From contig JAJIRX010000886.1 of NCBI GenBank assembly GCA_023853785.1, positions 1 through 60,934 of the forward strand: DNA of 60,934 bases. Direction: 5' to 3'. The notes under the pieces were generated by a model. It was not told the DNA's origin and searched no databases. It saw only the letters and a list, made by a program, of their open reading frames with translations. Each line of letters starts with the position of its first letter. Positions within the stretch are counted from its first letter, which is position 1. Position numbers and translations under genes: made by a program. Below, piece after piece: positions 49,808-60,934 of this stretch. The stretch comes from Psilocybe azurescens (Eukaryota; Basidiomycota; Agaricomycetes; Agaricales; Agrocybaceae).

Positions 49808-52586
49808 ATGAATATCCCGACAGATAGCAAACAAATGCCAAAGTCCACACCAAGCCGAACACTACCTTCTAGTAATTCATGGGTGAGCCCTCAATTAAAC
49901 TTGTTCATCGACTTCATTAACATCTATTTCCTTTCATTTCGAGGAATATAGCAAACTTACTACACCGGCAGCCCAGCTCCTCAGTACACGTTATCTCACT
50001 TCGTTGATAGTGAAGAGCAGGGTGAGCAGAACCTGTGGTCTCTGACCTTCTTATGTGCACCGGCTTGACGAAAGTAAATTAAGGACTTTCAAGCGACCAG
50101 AACTCTTGGAACGAGCATGGTTCAGAGGCCGCAGAACATGCGCAGATTTGGCATATATACAACGACGAATCCACTAAGCTAGATGCTGCCGTGATAGATG
50201 GGTGTAACCGCGGCATCGACGTTCTTCTTGTATTTGTGAGTTCTGATATTCAAATCCACATCAATAGCAGGCCGACTGAGGAAACTTACTTTTGAGACTG
50301 GTTTGTTCTCTGCGGTTTTGACCACCTTCATCATCCAGTCGTACCAGCAAATGCTTTCCAATCCGGCTGACACTACCAATGCCCTTCTTTTACTAATTAT
50401 CTCAGATCTCCGTAGTTCGTCTCTACTGAACATCAGCAATTCGGATATAAACGTTCCAACACCACAAGGGAACAACTCTCCTTCCGCTTCTCAGATACGT
50501 TGGGTCAATGGTCTGTGGTTTGCAGCGCTTTCATGCAGCCTTTCAGCCGCCCTTGTCTCAATGCTAGCCAAGCAGTGGATACAACCTATACCGAATGTAT
50601 CTGGTTCACCGCGATATCGTGCACGACAGCGACAGCGTCGATACACCCAATTGCAAGACTGGCATGTCTTCGTTGTTATTAACGCGTTACCTGTGTTGCT
50701 CCACATCGCCTTATTACTGTTTTTTGCCGGTATCATCATGTTGCTATGGTCTGGAGACATAGGAATAGTGGCAGCCACATTCACTATCGTGGCGCTAGCC
50801 TACATATTCTACGCCGGGTCGATGTGGATATCTCTCATGAACCCGGATTGCCCATACCAGCATCCAATTTCCGAGGAACTACGACGTTGGGTAACTCGTC
50901 AAAACGGTACGCCAAAGTACATAGATCTCGAAAAGAACACGAATCAGACGGTCCGATCTGCGTGAGGAAAATGCTCTATGTTTAAGCGCACATACTCATT
51001 TAATAGGCTGTAGGCGTACCCTCATAGGTCCTATCACCCCAAGCGTTGATGATCACATTGACGCACATTGCCTTGTGTGGTTATTACAACACTGCACAAA
51101 CGACGATACTATAGCAGCAACCTTAAGGTCGATCGGAGGACTTCCTCACGATTTCGCAGCCTTTCACATCCTTCGCGAAGCCGGTGCAATCCATATGGTA
51201 CTGCAACAATTTAGCAACTGTTTCCACCGCGATATTTCGTTTGATAGTCAGTGGCACATTACTGATTCAGAGAATGCCGAAATGTACTGTCGAGCATGGA
51301 TTCGATTAACCCATGGAACTTCGCAGGCATGGCCTCAGGACCTTCGAAGGTCTCTTCATACTCTGAGAGATGGAGCCACGAATCTACACATAAGTGCTAT
51401 CGCCGCTTGCACATGTGCATTGGACTCTTTAGAATCTCGAGGCTCTCAGCTTGCGCTCCTCGCCCACCTAAACCAGTTGGCCAATGGGGAACAAAATTAC
51501 AGCGAACTTACTCAACACTGGCTTCTCGAGACCTTCCTCGAATGCTCCTTGAGCTGGGAGCTCCATCTCGCTGTGGTCAACGACATTGTTGCGAGAGCCG
51601 TACCTATCCTGCTCCGATTGCTTCAACGAGCGACTGATAAATCGGGTTCGCAGGACCATGCAGCGATAGCCGCGATCTTGCATTCATTATCGGTGGGCGA
51701 GATTAGTGCAGCATCACTTTGGGATGAAAGCAAACGGTATTTCAATTTTCATAAAATAGCGATTCCATCGCTCGCCGCTATTATTCGTGATCCAACTCGT
51801 TTCGGAGTAGAAGGCGAATTGTTAGACTTCACAGTGACCGAGTTCTCTCGTCTTGCTGCCCCTGCTTTCATGTCTGAATATTTCCCGTCCCAGGTAAAGT
51901 CTATCGCGAGACAAGGGTTATCCAAACTTTACCTCGAAGGACGAGTAGGAGTAGGTCTTGTACCCGATCCTGTGCTCGCCGATATCCTACAGATTCTCTA
52001 TCCTCCTGTGACCATCACAGAGGAACAACGGCCGTTGTTCGTAAAAAGTTTAATCCAGACATTGACCAGCTCTAACGACGTCAACGTCGCCATTTGCTCC
52101 ATACGGTTACTCGAGCCACTCCTGAAGAATTGCCACAACTCCGTTGTGCGTAGCTTTGCAGAAGAAAATGGTATTCCCGCCTTGTTACGTGCAGCGCACA
52201 CAGGAGACACCGACAGCCGCAGACTTCAAATAGAGTGCATACGAACGTTATGCATCTTCATTCACAGCAGCGCACAAAGCTCTACAGAAGAGACGCTTTG
52301 TCCCTCTCATCCACCAGCGCTCGAAAAGCAGTTCGATGCCATATTCCAGTCCGATTTCTTCACCACTCTCATCTCCGTGGTAGACGCCCGTCGATGGTGG
52401 CTGGAGGAGATAGCAGAGATCTGGGTACCTTCCTTATTACATCTTTGCGAGGTCCGACCACACGAGCGAATTTGGAGGAGCGTTGAAATTGTCTTCAGAA
52501 ATTTCGCAGAACTCAACGACGGAGAAGATGGAGCGGAACGGCTTCTGGACGATTTAGATAAAATGAAGCGTATCTTGGAACACTAA
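49808..52586 (+). CDS. DUF6535 membrane protein with helical-repeat C-terminal domain
   Basis: Five exons (49808-49882, 49952-50021, 50084-50235, 50297-50961, 51014-52586) join in phase to 844 residues. The DUF6535 domain starts near IWHIYNDESTKLDAAVIDG and continues GIDVLLVFTGLFSAVLTTFI, LWFAALSCSLSAALVSMLAK, LPVLLHIALLLFFAGIIMLL and ATFTIVALAYIFYAGSMW, that is four membrane segments. The remaining 520 residues are soluble and rich in helical, leucine-containing units (for example AFHILREAGAIHMVLQQFSN and NVAICSIRLLEPLLKNCHNS) that look like armadillo/HEAT-type repeats. DUF6535 proteins are abundant in Agaricomycetes and uncharacterised. The membrane part plus a long cytosolic scaffold suggests an adaptor, which is inference. 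No frame correction is needed. Confidence 0.85.
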
Positions 52587-52852
52587 TTTTAGCATTATTT
52601 TTTATCTATTGGTGTGGAGTATACACCTTGTTGCTTATAGTTGCTACGATTGCTGCTGTCTCTTCGAATGGTCACTCCACCAGCTCGTGAGATCAATGCG
52701 AACAAGAAGGTGATGCAACGCTTCCAAGCCTCCAGTCGGACCATGGTTGCCATGTACATGACTCGCGAAAGGCAAGCTGGAGGCCGACGGGCTTTGTCAA
52801 CAAGCCCTTTCAGGACTTTCGTCTACGTCGCGTGCTCAGCTTCAGCAGCCAA

Positions 52853-55800
52853 TCAGCAATAGAAAAGACCACCCACAAAAGTAGTCATCTTAGTACAAAA
52901 TTTCCGGAAGAGTTCTTCGATCATCGGCGCAGCTTGATACTCCTCAATACGACCTCTATGCAGCTCGCCAACGACGATCGTGAATTCCAACACCAGCTCG
53001 AGGCAATGACGAAGCAGATCGCCAACCCCTCTCTGACCCGATCTCAGCAGGCACGCGCTGAGAATGTCATCCAGCAATGCGGAATGTCGTTGGGCCAGCT
53101 CAAAGACGTCGCTAAATCCGGTGTATTTAGGGGCTGGATCGGCATCGTTCGCATGATTCGTGCCTGTTCCTCGTCCCGAAAGTAGGGCTAAGAAAGGGTC
53201 AAAGTTACCTCCAATGGCGGTGTCAAAGACGTAGCCTGAAAGACTTGATACGAAGGCCTGGGACACGAAGCGGAAATGCAAGAGTAACTTTCTTGATTGT
53301 GATAAAGTTGGGAAGAGGGAGTTCGCGATATTCCGATGGGTAGACATCCTGAAAAGGGATTTCAAAGCGCTTTCAACTAGAAATGAAATCAGCTTGGATT
53401 CAAACGCTCAGAAGTAACTAAAATATACCTCGAAAAAGTCTTAGTATGAAGGTAAACATTCTCTGGTATTTCGACAGGATATCAGGAGAAATAAGAATTT
53501 CCATGAGATGAGGTGGCTTATAATCCATGTATAAAAAGTCGAGCGCCCTTAAGAAGAAAGTCAACAACGCAGTCAAATCATCGAATTGCATATCATGTAC
53601 GCACTCGATACCTATCAATTGCAAGAATAAGTAACTATTCATAACACTCTGAAAGTAATCGACTTACACAAAGGGTCCAACCACTTATCGCGACTCGAGC
53701 CAGTTGGCAGATCACGAATAGCAAAACCAAGCCTCCACTCAGCTTCTTCAACAACCTGCTCGCGCTCAACCTTCCCGTCCTCTCTCTCCATCCCCTTATC
53801 CAGCGAGTCAACAATGACCGTCCTCAAGAAAAAGCTCAGATCTCCGCCAACAGGCGGCCAGGTCTCGCGTTCCAGCAGGTTAGGTGACAGTCCCACCGCC
53901 CAAGGCTGCTTGCCTCCTTTCGATGTTTTACCTGACCGTCGTCTGATTGACATCGAGTGCGCTGTCGAGCCGCCCATCTCATACTCCCCGCGGCAGAGAA
54001 CAGAGCATTCAACAAACGGGATTTGAACGATGGCGCCGCGATCAGAAGGTACGATCGAAGTATAATAAGATGCGAACGGAAGTTGAGGTTCCCTGGTTCG
54101 TCAATGATGAGCGATAGCAGTGAAGATGAGAGTGTGGCGGCGTGTTCTGTGAGATCTCGGAACACCAGAGATGTTAGCTCTGAGAGCGTGGGCACGATGG
54201 GCGGAAGGTCTTCTGGAAAGTTTTGTATAAATGAAGAAAGGAGCGTGAATGATTCATTCTTCACTTGTATAGATGGATTAGAGGAAGCGGTGGAGCCTGG
54301 TTCGAGATCAAAGATACCAAAATCTGGAATGCCAGTTTTGAGAGGTGTTGGAGGAGAAGATGAGGTAGAGAAACGCCGACGACGGATGTATTATCGGTGT
54401 TTGTGGGAGGGAATGTCCATCCCAAATGGCTAAGATCTCCTTGGTTGACCAGAACCACCGGACAGTGGAAGCTTTAGTAGATGTTTTCAATAGGAGATGT
54501 CCCGGTTTTGCAATCTGCAAAAGGACCAGAGACTTCTGCGATGCTGGTAGTATATTCAAAACCTTTTGAGGAAAAACGCGGGAAATGATGTTTCGATCTT
54601 GTCCAGAAGGTCGAAAATATCTTCTTGTTCGTCGTTATCATCATCATCCAATTCGAAGGTGTATTTCTCGTTCAATTTTCTTGCTGATTTTAGCCTGCTT
54701 TCAGGCAGTTGCCCACCGAAACCTACGGAGCGAGCAACCTCTTGGAGGTACTCCCGTGACGTGATTGTCAACAGGAAGCTTAGCGTCGCACGAACAATGC
54801 TCGGTGATTGGCGTTCAAAATGCAGGTTGACGTGTTCGTAAATGTGAGAGATCAGCGGTATAGCGTCCAAGTCGAGCATAGGGTAATCTTTGGGGGGATA
54901 ATTGGTAGCTCTAATTGACGATGGCATCAGTTAACAAACGCAGAAGTGGATGTATGCTTGTACCCTGCCATAAAGATCCGACAATGCATCAAGTAGCTCT
55001 TCATAGATTGCGTAGTGGCTCCAAATCGTCAACAACGGGAGGTCTTTATTGTTGGTCCTGATCTGATCGTTGCTAGGTTGACATCTTGCGAGTACTTCTC
55101 GAAGATAATCGAGTGTCGTTGAGAGTGAATGAGCTAGAGAATGAATTGTCGGTCCTTCTTTAGAAGACCTAGATAACCCCGACTTCAAAAATATATGCAA
55201 GAACGGTTCGTTAGGATGTACCTGGTTCGCAAAGTCGATAAGAAAATCTCCAACCGGCGTAACAGCGTCCCAATCTTCAAGAAACCTTTGATAAAGCTAT
55301 ACCACAGTAGCGAATCAAAAAACTTGTTCTAGAAATTAGGAGTAACAATAACTACTGACCTATCACTAACGACTTCATCGTTCCCGTCGATAAGCATAAA
55401 GTCTCTTTTCTGAGTACCATCGCTGCCACTACCTCCAAATTGAACAAACTTCGCTCCGCATGCGGTTCCCAGACGTGGTATTGAGAGGAAATACCAAGAA
55501 CGGTCATTTTCAAGTTCAGCAAGAGCTCTTTTTGAGTCAGATGTATTGTGTTATCCGTAGGGTTATACAGTCGCGGTTGAAGGCTTATACGCGTAAGATT
55601 ATGGAAGTAAAAGGAAGATTGAGGGGCTTACTAGTATCTCACTGAAGTACACACGAGATTTCCCTGCTCGGATAGAAATGGAGTGGGCGAGGCTCCGCTG
55701 AAGTGGGTTTTGCGCAGTCTATCCCATGAGAGCAGTCCGTTCTATGCCGCATATGTTTTATTAAGCATTGGAAAATAAAATCATGCACAAAGCGACGTAC

Positions 55801-56114
55801 CTTGACCCCAAGTTTCCGCGTCGCTGCTCCCTTCCAAAGCTCCTCCACCCGCTTAAACGAGTTCTCCTCAGTTCTAATCCTGTTGTCTTCCAAAGCTAAA
55901 GACACGAGTTCTTCCGGTAGAGGTAGTCGTTGTTGCATGTATCGGCGCGGAAGCAGATTCGTGTTCAACTGCTCTAACTTCAGGTTCTCCATTATGGGAT
56001 TTTGGGGCTTGTTCTCTAACGGGGAACAAAGAAGAAGGGCATGATCCTCGGTAGTTCGTCCAAAGGTGGTGAAGATTTGAATTCATGATGAAAGTCGGAT
56101 AGGCGGCTGAACAT
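52853..56114 (-). CDS. Gamma-tubulin complex component (Spc97/Spc98 family)
   Basis: It nucleates microtubules at the spindle pole body as part of the gamma-tubulin complex. ATG 56114 starts MFSRLSDFHHEFKSSPPLDE, with an alternative start at 56222. The N-terminal region includes LNTNLLPRRYMQQRLPLPEE and KVRRFVHDFIFQ. A middle GRIP1-like part reads LLTIWSHYAIYEELLDALSD and ISHIYEHVNLHFER. The C-terminal GRIP2-like part reads YMDYKPPHLMEILISPDILS, KYQRMFTFILRLFR, and then HSALLDDILSACLLR. The phrase of an aromatic/Pro stretch, then an ISP.ILSKYQ..F.F.LRL block, then a His followed by a Cys-containing helix is the pattern of GCP C-termini. Which paralogue (GCP4, 5 or 6-like) cannot be settled. 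One base is missing near 56050-56051; another frame step occurs near 53870. It converges with the DUF6535 gene (266 bases between stops). Confidence 0.78.
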
Positions 56115-56883
56115 TGTCGTTGAGGGCTGAACAGCAAGCAAGGCAAGAGCTGCGACGGTGGGCGTTGTTGGAGAACGGATGATGGTTTGTTTGGGACGCG
56201 TTTGGTTGACGCGACTTCGCAATCAGACGCGTGGTAAATTTGGCTCTTGAACTCAAATCATTTTCATGTCACTACGGTCCATCTATCATTTTTACAGTTC
56301 TATCCTTCAAACCATACAAGAGAGGGCTGTGATGCATGTTACTTCCATTATGCGTATTTGCACAAGACATGCTGGCAAGAACTTCAACTTGAACTGGTGA
56401 TTGACCACGTCGATGATTCAGACTACCTATCCGGTCGTAACTCGGAACGTCCTCGGGATGCAGTTACGAAGGGTCAAAATGCTGTCGGGGAGGTCGTCGC
56501 TGCATGTTCGGGGATTCATTTTTGACCCCGCAACTCTTTTGAAGCATCAAAATTTCGGGAAATGTGGTATAAGAACGTCTGTTCTTACTTCCTCGGAAAA
56601 ATCACTTGGCTATTTGTGGAATATACCGCCTGTGCTGCAACCTACGCTGGAAAAAATTCGAATAATGTTAAAATTTTACTTCTGACAGACAACCAGGTGA
56701 GCATCGAGTACTCACTCCCCGGATGAATTCGACGACGTTGATAAAAATAGAGACAACCACTGTCGCACACACGCAGTTATAACCTAGAACTGGCGGACAT
56801 TATCCGTCTGCTAAAATATATGCATTAATCCTCGCAATATAAAACGCAAAGAGACCTAGTTGATTCTCTAAGCTTGCGCTATA
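56115..56883. promoter_or_regulatory. Divergent intergenic region with GH7 promoter
   Basis: The stretch lies between the starts of the gamma-tubulin complex gene (minus) and the GH7 gene (plus). A TATAAAA box for the GH7 gene is at 56838-56844, 40 bases before its ATG, which implies a very short leader. No coding region is recognised. Confidence 0.5.
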
Positions 56884-58212
56884 ATGAATATGTTCGCTTC
56901 ACTGCGCGCTCTCGTAGCTCTCTCGTCGGTGCTCGTCGCCGTCGTAAACGCCCAACAAATCGGCACCAACTCTGCGGAAGTCAATCCCCCACTGCTGTGG
57001 GAGGAGTGTACTCTCCCGGTCTTTGCCACAAAGTCAACGGCTCCATTACTTTTGACGCTAACTGGCGGTGGACGCACAACGTCGGTGGATACACCAACTG
57101 CCGTAACGGCAACGCCTGGGATCCTACAATCTGCCCCGACCCGCTTACCTGCGCAGAGAATTGTGCCGTCGAAGGCGTGGACTATGCCTCCTCCGGCGTT
57201 GTCACCAGCGGCAATGCAGTGACGCTCACTTTGAGCACCGTCACCAATTCTGGCCCTCGCATCTACCTCCTCGCGCCTAATCAGGAAACATACCAGATGT
57301 TCAAGCTCAACCAACAAGAGTTCTCCTTCGACGTTGATCTCAGCCAGGTCGCCTGTGGTATGAACGCGGCGTTGTACTTCAGCGAGATGGACGCACACGG
57401 GGGTAACGCGCCTTCCAATAAGGCTGGAGCCAAGTTCGGAACTGGCTACTGCGACGCCCAATGTCCCTCCGGAGACAACTTCTTCAACGGAACTGTAAGT
57501 GCTATCTTTACACTCTGTAACATAAAAGTGCCATGTTCTAAAATTGGCTTTTCACTTGCAGGCCAACATGGCAAACAACGGTATCTGCTGCAACGAGATG
57601 GACATTTGGGAGGCGAACAGAGTCTCCAACGCATTTACCACTCATGGATGCCAGTCAAACGGGCCCTACACCTGCTCGGGTGCAGGCTGCCAAGGCCAAT
57701 GCGACGGCAACGGCTGCGGATTCAATGCCTTCCACCAAGGCCACACCCAATTCTACGGCCCTGGGCTCACAGTCGACACCAAGAAAAAGTTCACCGTCGT
57801 CACCCAATTCCTGACCGACAACGGCCGTGCCTCAGGCCACCTCTCCGAGATCCGCCGCCTGTACGTACAGAACGGGCGGGTGCACCAAACGCCGGCGACT
57901 AATGTGACGGGAATGCCCCCGTTGAACTCGGTCTCGACCCAGTTCTGCGATGCGCAGAGGAAGGTCATGGGCGCATCCAACTTGTTCGACGAGACGGGCG
58001 GATTGAAGCCATTGAGCACCGCGTTTGATTCGGGCATGGTGTTGGTGTTCAGTCTTTGGGACGACCCATCTGGTGGAATGACCTGGCTCGACGGTCCCGG
58101 AGCTGGAAGCTGCCCTGGTGGACTCGACACATCTGGAGGACCCGCCGTCAACGTCACTTTCTCGAACATCAAATTCGGGAACATAGGTTCGACCTTCCAG
58201 TCTTTCTTGTGA
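56884..58212 (+). CDS. Secreted GH7 cellulase, short-loop type without CBM
   Basis: It cleaves beta-1,4-glucan chains with retention. ATG 56884 opens a signal peptide (MNMFASLRALVALSSVLVAV) and the mature end QQIGTNSAEVNPPLLWEECT. An intron 57495-57561 separates two exons totalling about 420 residues. The catalytic motif CCNEMDIWEAN places Glu 57595-57597 as nucleophile, Asp 57601-57603 and Glu 57610-57612 as acid/base. Other GH7 blocks are ITFDANWRWTHNVGGYTNC, TYQMFKLNQQEFSFDVDLSQ, FYGPGLTVDTKKKFTVVTQF, SGHLSEIRRLYVQNG, MVLVFSLWDDPSGGMTWLDG and VTFSNIKFGNIGSTFQSF. The loop after TWLDG is shorter than in cellobiohydrolases I, where a TNKDPSTPG-like insertion covers the tunnel, so an endoglucanase-like open cleft is possible. 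There is no C-terminal linker or CBM1. One base is missing at about 57011-57014 between EECT and SPGLCHKVNG. The gene is either a recent pseudogene or affected by a sequence error; intact flanks favour error. Confidence 0.93.
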
Positions 58213-59332
58213 TAATAAAATTAGATCGTTTCTTGGGGTTGTTGCGTAAAAACTGGTCGGTAGTGGCTTACTGGCTTGCATTTGTATATAGAATGGTCGA
58301 TCCAACTGATCAATTGCAGTCTGCGGGGCATGGAATATATTAAGCAAAAATATCATATGCAGCGATACATGGTGCTCAAAGCTCGGGAGTTCGAAATTTT
58401 ATACACACTCTAACATGCTACCTATATCAAGACACCTGACACACTTCCACGTTATCTGTCTATTATTCAATGCGACGATAAAGATTTATATCTTATCAAA
58501 GTTCACTGGCAGGAGAGATGAGTGAATTCATTTGATCCAAATCACCAACCAACGAGTCCATCCATCCATCCCTGTCTTCATTCAATTCCGCGAATCTCGT
58601 AATCGTCGACTCCACCTTTCTCCAGTTGGGTTTACAAGGTCGAAGCTCACATAACTTCAGTAACGCCGGAACCCAGATATCTTGTTTTCATGCTCATTGC
58701 CGTCTATTCCCTCTTGCAACAGAACAACGCAAGCGCTCAGTCACCCTATAAAATTAATAATATACTTATGAAAGCCTGGCGTCACCAGGCTCGCTGAGAG
58801 CCACTCGGAGAATGACAGGACCACGATATATCGATAGAACAACTGACTGGGCTACAGGTGTGTACGGTGCATAGTATCTAATGTGTAAGTCGGTGCCAAA
58901 GGAATGGTGTTGGGATCGTAGTCACGTGTATGTAAATGTAGAAGATAAGATAATGTCGAAAGGGGCTGTGGTAAAACTGGGGCGCCAGGCTTACACTTAC
59001 TGTTCTTCAAAAGATCTTAGATCTTCTCTCCACATCTCCTGGCAGCCGTTCGCAACTCGAAGCACATAAACTATGATGTTCTCAAAACGTACGAGCCAGT
59101 TGTGGAGATGTCATTTGTTGTTACCTACGACGAAGATCAAAATCTGACGACTGGAAGGAGCGACGTTGCTTGGATAGAAGCTGTCTGCTCTGGCGAAATC
59201 TAATTAATGCCTATCTACTACATATAGCGGTCAGATGAGAATTCAATGTTGTGCTCTAGGGCCGAAATAGGAGAGTTGACGATATCTCACAGATCATTGC
59301 TTCCTGTGATAATGTACTTTTAGTCTGACATC

Positions 59333-59367
59333 TGCTTATCATGCTTATCATGCTTATCATGCTTATC
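59333..59367. repeat. 9-bp tandem repeat, about four copies
   Basis: The unit TGCTTATCA occurs three times in tandem, followed by a fourth copy lacking its last base. The unit contains GATAA on the reverse strand (TTATC), the core of fungal GATA-factor sites, so the array gives four evenly spaced TTATC motifs. Confidence 0.85.
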
Positions 59368-59824
59368 GTCAACTTTTGTCGCGAAACAGAAGTCTACGGT
59401 ATCGTCTCTCTCGGAGGAACGACCGATGTTATTCTAGAAATCCGTTGACCAGGTTATTACTGGGAGTCATGGTTCTCGATTGTCGCTTTTCTTCCGCATT
59501 CTTGATAATTTGATAAGCTTGTAGAACAAAATTCCACAGCAAGGGAAATCGAGGTCATTATTGATTGCCTATCTTTATATCCAAATAATGCTGACGGCAT
59601 GTAGGCGACAATTCATGGCATCTATTGGTTGATCACTTTGGTCTCAACTTCGTCAGCAACTCAAGGCCCACCTGGATCCCCAACTTTGATTATCGCTAAG
59701 AACCTCGGAGATGATTCAAGAGTAAGGACCCATCATCCACGACTTTCCATCCCTATGTGGTCTCGATAACTGAGATTCTCACTCGCGGGAGGTGCGTCGC
59801 GCCTGGTAGATATTATAAAGGAGT

Positions 59825-59846
59825 ATAAGATAGATAAGATAGATAG
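59825..59846. repeat. GATA-rich short tandem repeat
   Basis: ATAAGATAG is repeated twice, followed by ATAG. It is a simple GATA-type repeat with no evident function of its own. Confidence 0.75.
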
Positions 59847-60332
59847 TAGGGGCGGAGATCGGCGGCGTAGGTGCCGCTTCGTCTCCAGGGTGTAGAAAGC
59901 CGATGGAAATGTGAAGGTGACCCTTTTCGCACTTCTAAAGGTTCTACTCTACCTGTAATGTATCTAAGGTACGTGTGTTAGTTGTTACGATATAAAGTAA
60001 TTAAGGTGATGGGTGGGTGGGATTTTAAGCGAGGCTAGGAACGAGATTGGGCAAGGAGTGAGCTATGCGAAGGGTTTGTATAGTCGTCGTCGTGCGAATT
60101 CAAGCGTAGTGTAGAGAAAGATGACGGGATCAAGACACACGTGGTGGCGTCTCCTTCTCACGAGAAGTCGTATCTCGCGGGTAGTACTACCATTCTAAAG
60201 TATAGCAAAGGTGGCCGAAATCTAAAATTTTTGACATTTGCCACCTCATTTTCATTTATAGTCCCTATACTCACGCAACGGACATAAAGACTCGTCCTTC
60301 TGCGATTTACACTATCTTTTGCTCTTCATTGG

Positions 60333-60934
60333 ATGGCCAGCGCAAGTACAACAATCAATATCTCCACGAACAGTTATGAAATGTAAGTGCAAATGTCTAC
60401 ATCACCGTCGATACTGTCAGTTAACCTAAGTTCTCGTTTTTAGCTGGGTCCATAACTACATTCATTATTCGGCTATGTCGTGTCTATTTTACGATCATCT
60501 AATCACCTTCGGAACCGAAGTCGACTACATTTGGAGGCGGCCGAAGACACTGAGCGCCTACCTGTTTTTTATTCATAGATATTTTGTTGTGGTGACAAAC
60601 GTTATGCTGTTTATCCCCGCATTCGATGAAGCTACAGGAAGCGGCTCAGGTCCTGAGGTGATTTCTTTAAATAAAATTTCATTTGATTGGCATATCTAAG
60701 TTTTGCAATGTCGCACAGAGGTCTGATCTACTGTGACCATATGTTGGCTAACAAACTCAATGGAATCACTTCTAGATGCTTTATAAGCTCCCAGGAATAT
60801 TTGTGTTTCTTGTAGTGGGAAGTGAAATTCTTGTATGCAGTAGTAAATTTCTATCAGCCTCAGGTCTTCCAATGGTTCCACTAATGCATATTTGCTGGTG
60901 TTCGTATTTCTCAGCCTAAGAATATACGCCCTGT
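60333..60934 (+). CDS. DUF6533 membrane protein (5' part, runs off right edge)
   Basis: Exon 1 (60333-60382) encodes MASASTTINISTNSYEI. A GTAAGT intron ends with TTTTTAG at 60443, and exon 2 continues WVHNYIHYSAMSCLFYDHLI. The block FYDHLITFGTEVDYIWRRPK followed by TLSAYLFFIHRYF is the DUF6533 signature, where an acidic EV.YIW motif precedes the second membrane helix. DUF6533 proteins are large, uncharacterised seven-helix families in Agaricomycetes. After GSGSGPE a GTGATT donor at about 60658 probably starts the next intron; the reading beyond it to the edge is unclear. A receptor-like role is speculative. Confidence 0.75.

Larger units (their letters stand above)
58213..60332. other. Intergenic region, 2.1 kb, with small tandem repeats
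   Basis: No gene is recognised between the GH7 stop and the DUF6533 gene. It contains two short tandem repeats listed separately. The last few hundred bases are the promoter of the DUF6533 gene. Confidence 0.5.

Noticed and set aside
52832..53185. Plus-strand 117-codon frame after the DUF6535 gene
   Set aside because: It lies opposite the last exon of the gamma-tubulin complex gene, which has family features and phase-compatible splicing.
56884..57222. GH7 gene as a true pseudogene
   Set aside because: Only one base disrupts it, everything else including splice sites and catalytic residues is intact, and similar one-base faults affect essential genes nearby. Not excluded without resequencing.

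Overview
The window is nuclear DNA of a filamentous basidiomycete, almost certainly an Agaricomycete. The evidence is short GT-AG introns of about 50-70 bases in nearly every gene, lineage-typical families (DUF6533 and DUF6535 membrane proteins, EF-hand/ZZ-finger proteins, Asp/Glu-tailed calpain-like proteases), and a GH7 cellulase that points to a decomposer of plant material. There are no operons, rRNA genes, CRISPR arrays or recognisable tRNAs.

Layout. 1-5.85 kb: the 5' part of a large minus-strand membrane protein with a long disordered tail, running off the left edge. 5.85-10.8 kb: gene-poor. 10.8-11.8 kb: a small membrane protein, probably mitochondrial. 12.6 kb: a 178-bp MITE-like element. 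12.9-17.2 kb: an EF-hand protein with two ZZ zinc fingers. 17.9-18.4 kb: a BRI3-like membrane protein. 18.65-20.26 kb: PRMT1-type arginine methyltransferase. 21-23.3 kb: an anion:cation symporter (MFS). 24.7-26.2 kb: a seven-helix membrane protein. 27-28.5 kb: mitochondrial ketol-acid reductoisomerase. 30.15-31.75 kb: an OAC1-type mitochondrial carrier. 32.8-34.9 kb: a monocarboxylate-transporter-like MFS protein. 35.3-37.4 kb: an F-box/LRR-like protein with a C-terminal membrane segment. 39.1-40.6 kb: a secreted GH24 phage-type lysozyme behind a very acidic linker. 42-43.2 kb: a secreted GH16 glucanase-like enzyme. 45.9-48.4 kb: a calpain-like protease. 49.8-52.6 kb: a DUF6535 membrane protein with a helical-repeat tail. 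52.85-56.1 kb: a gamma-tubulin complex component. 56.9-58.2 kb: a GH7 cellulase. 60.3 kb to the end: the start of a DUF6533 membrane protein.

How they work together. Most neighbours are housekeeping genes or lineage-specific proteins without an evident common pathway. Three arrangements stand out: the divergent lysozyme/GH16 pair (two secreted wall-active enzymes over one 1.36-kb intergenic region), the divergent OAC1-type carrier/monocarboxylate-transporter pair (organic-acid traffic), and the GH7 gene, which adds cellulose attack.

Quality caveat. At least ten otherwise intact, conserved genes each need one or more single-base corrections, mostly in short homopolymers, to be read through. 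Several are essential genes (PRMT1, ILV5, gamma-tubulin complex), so I read these as residual assembly errors, not pseudogenes. Exon boundaries were set by eye and are approximate unless given to the base.
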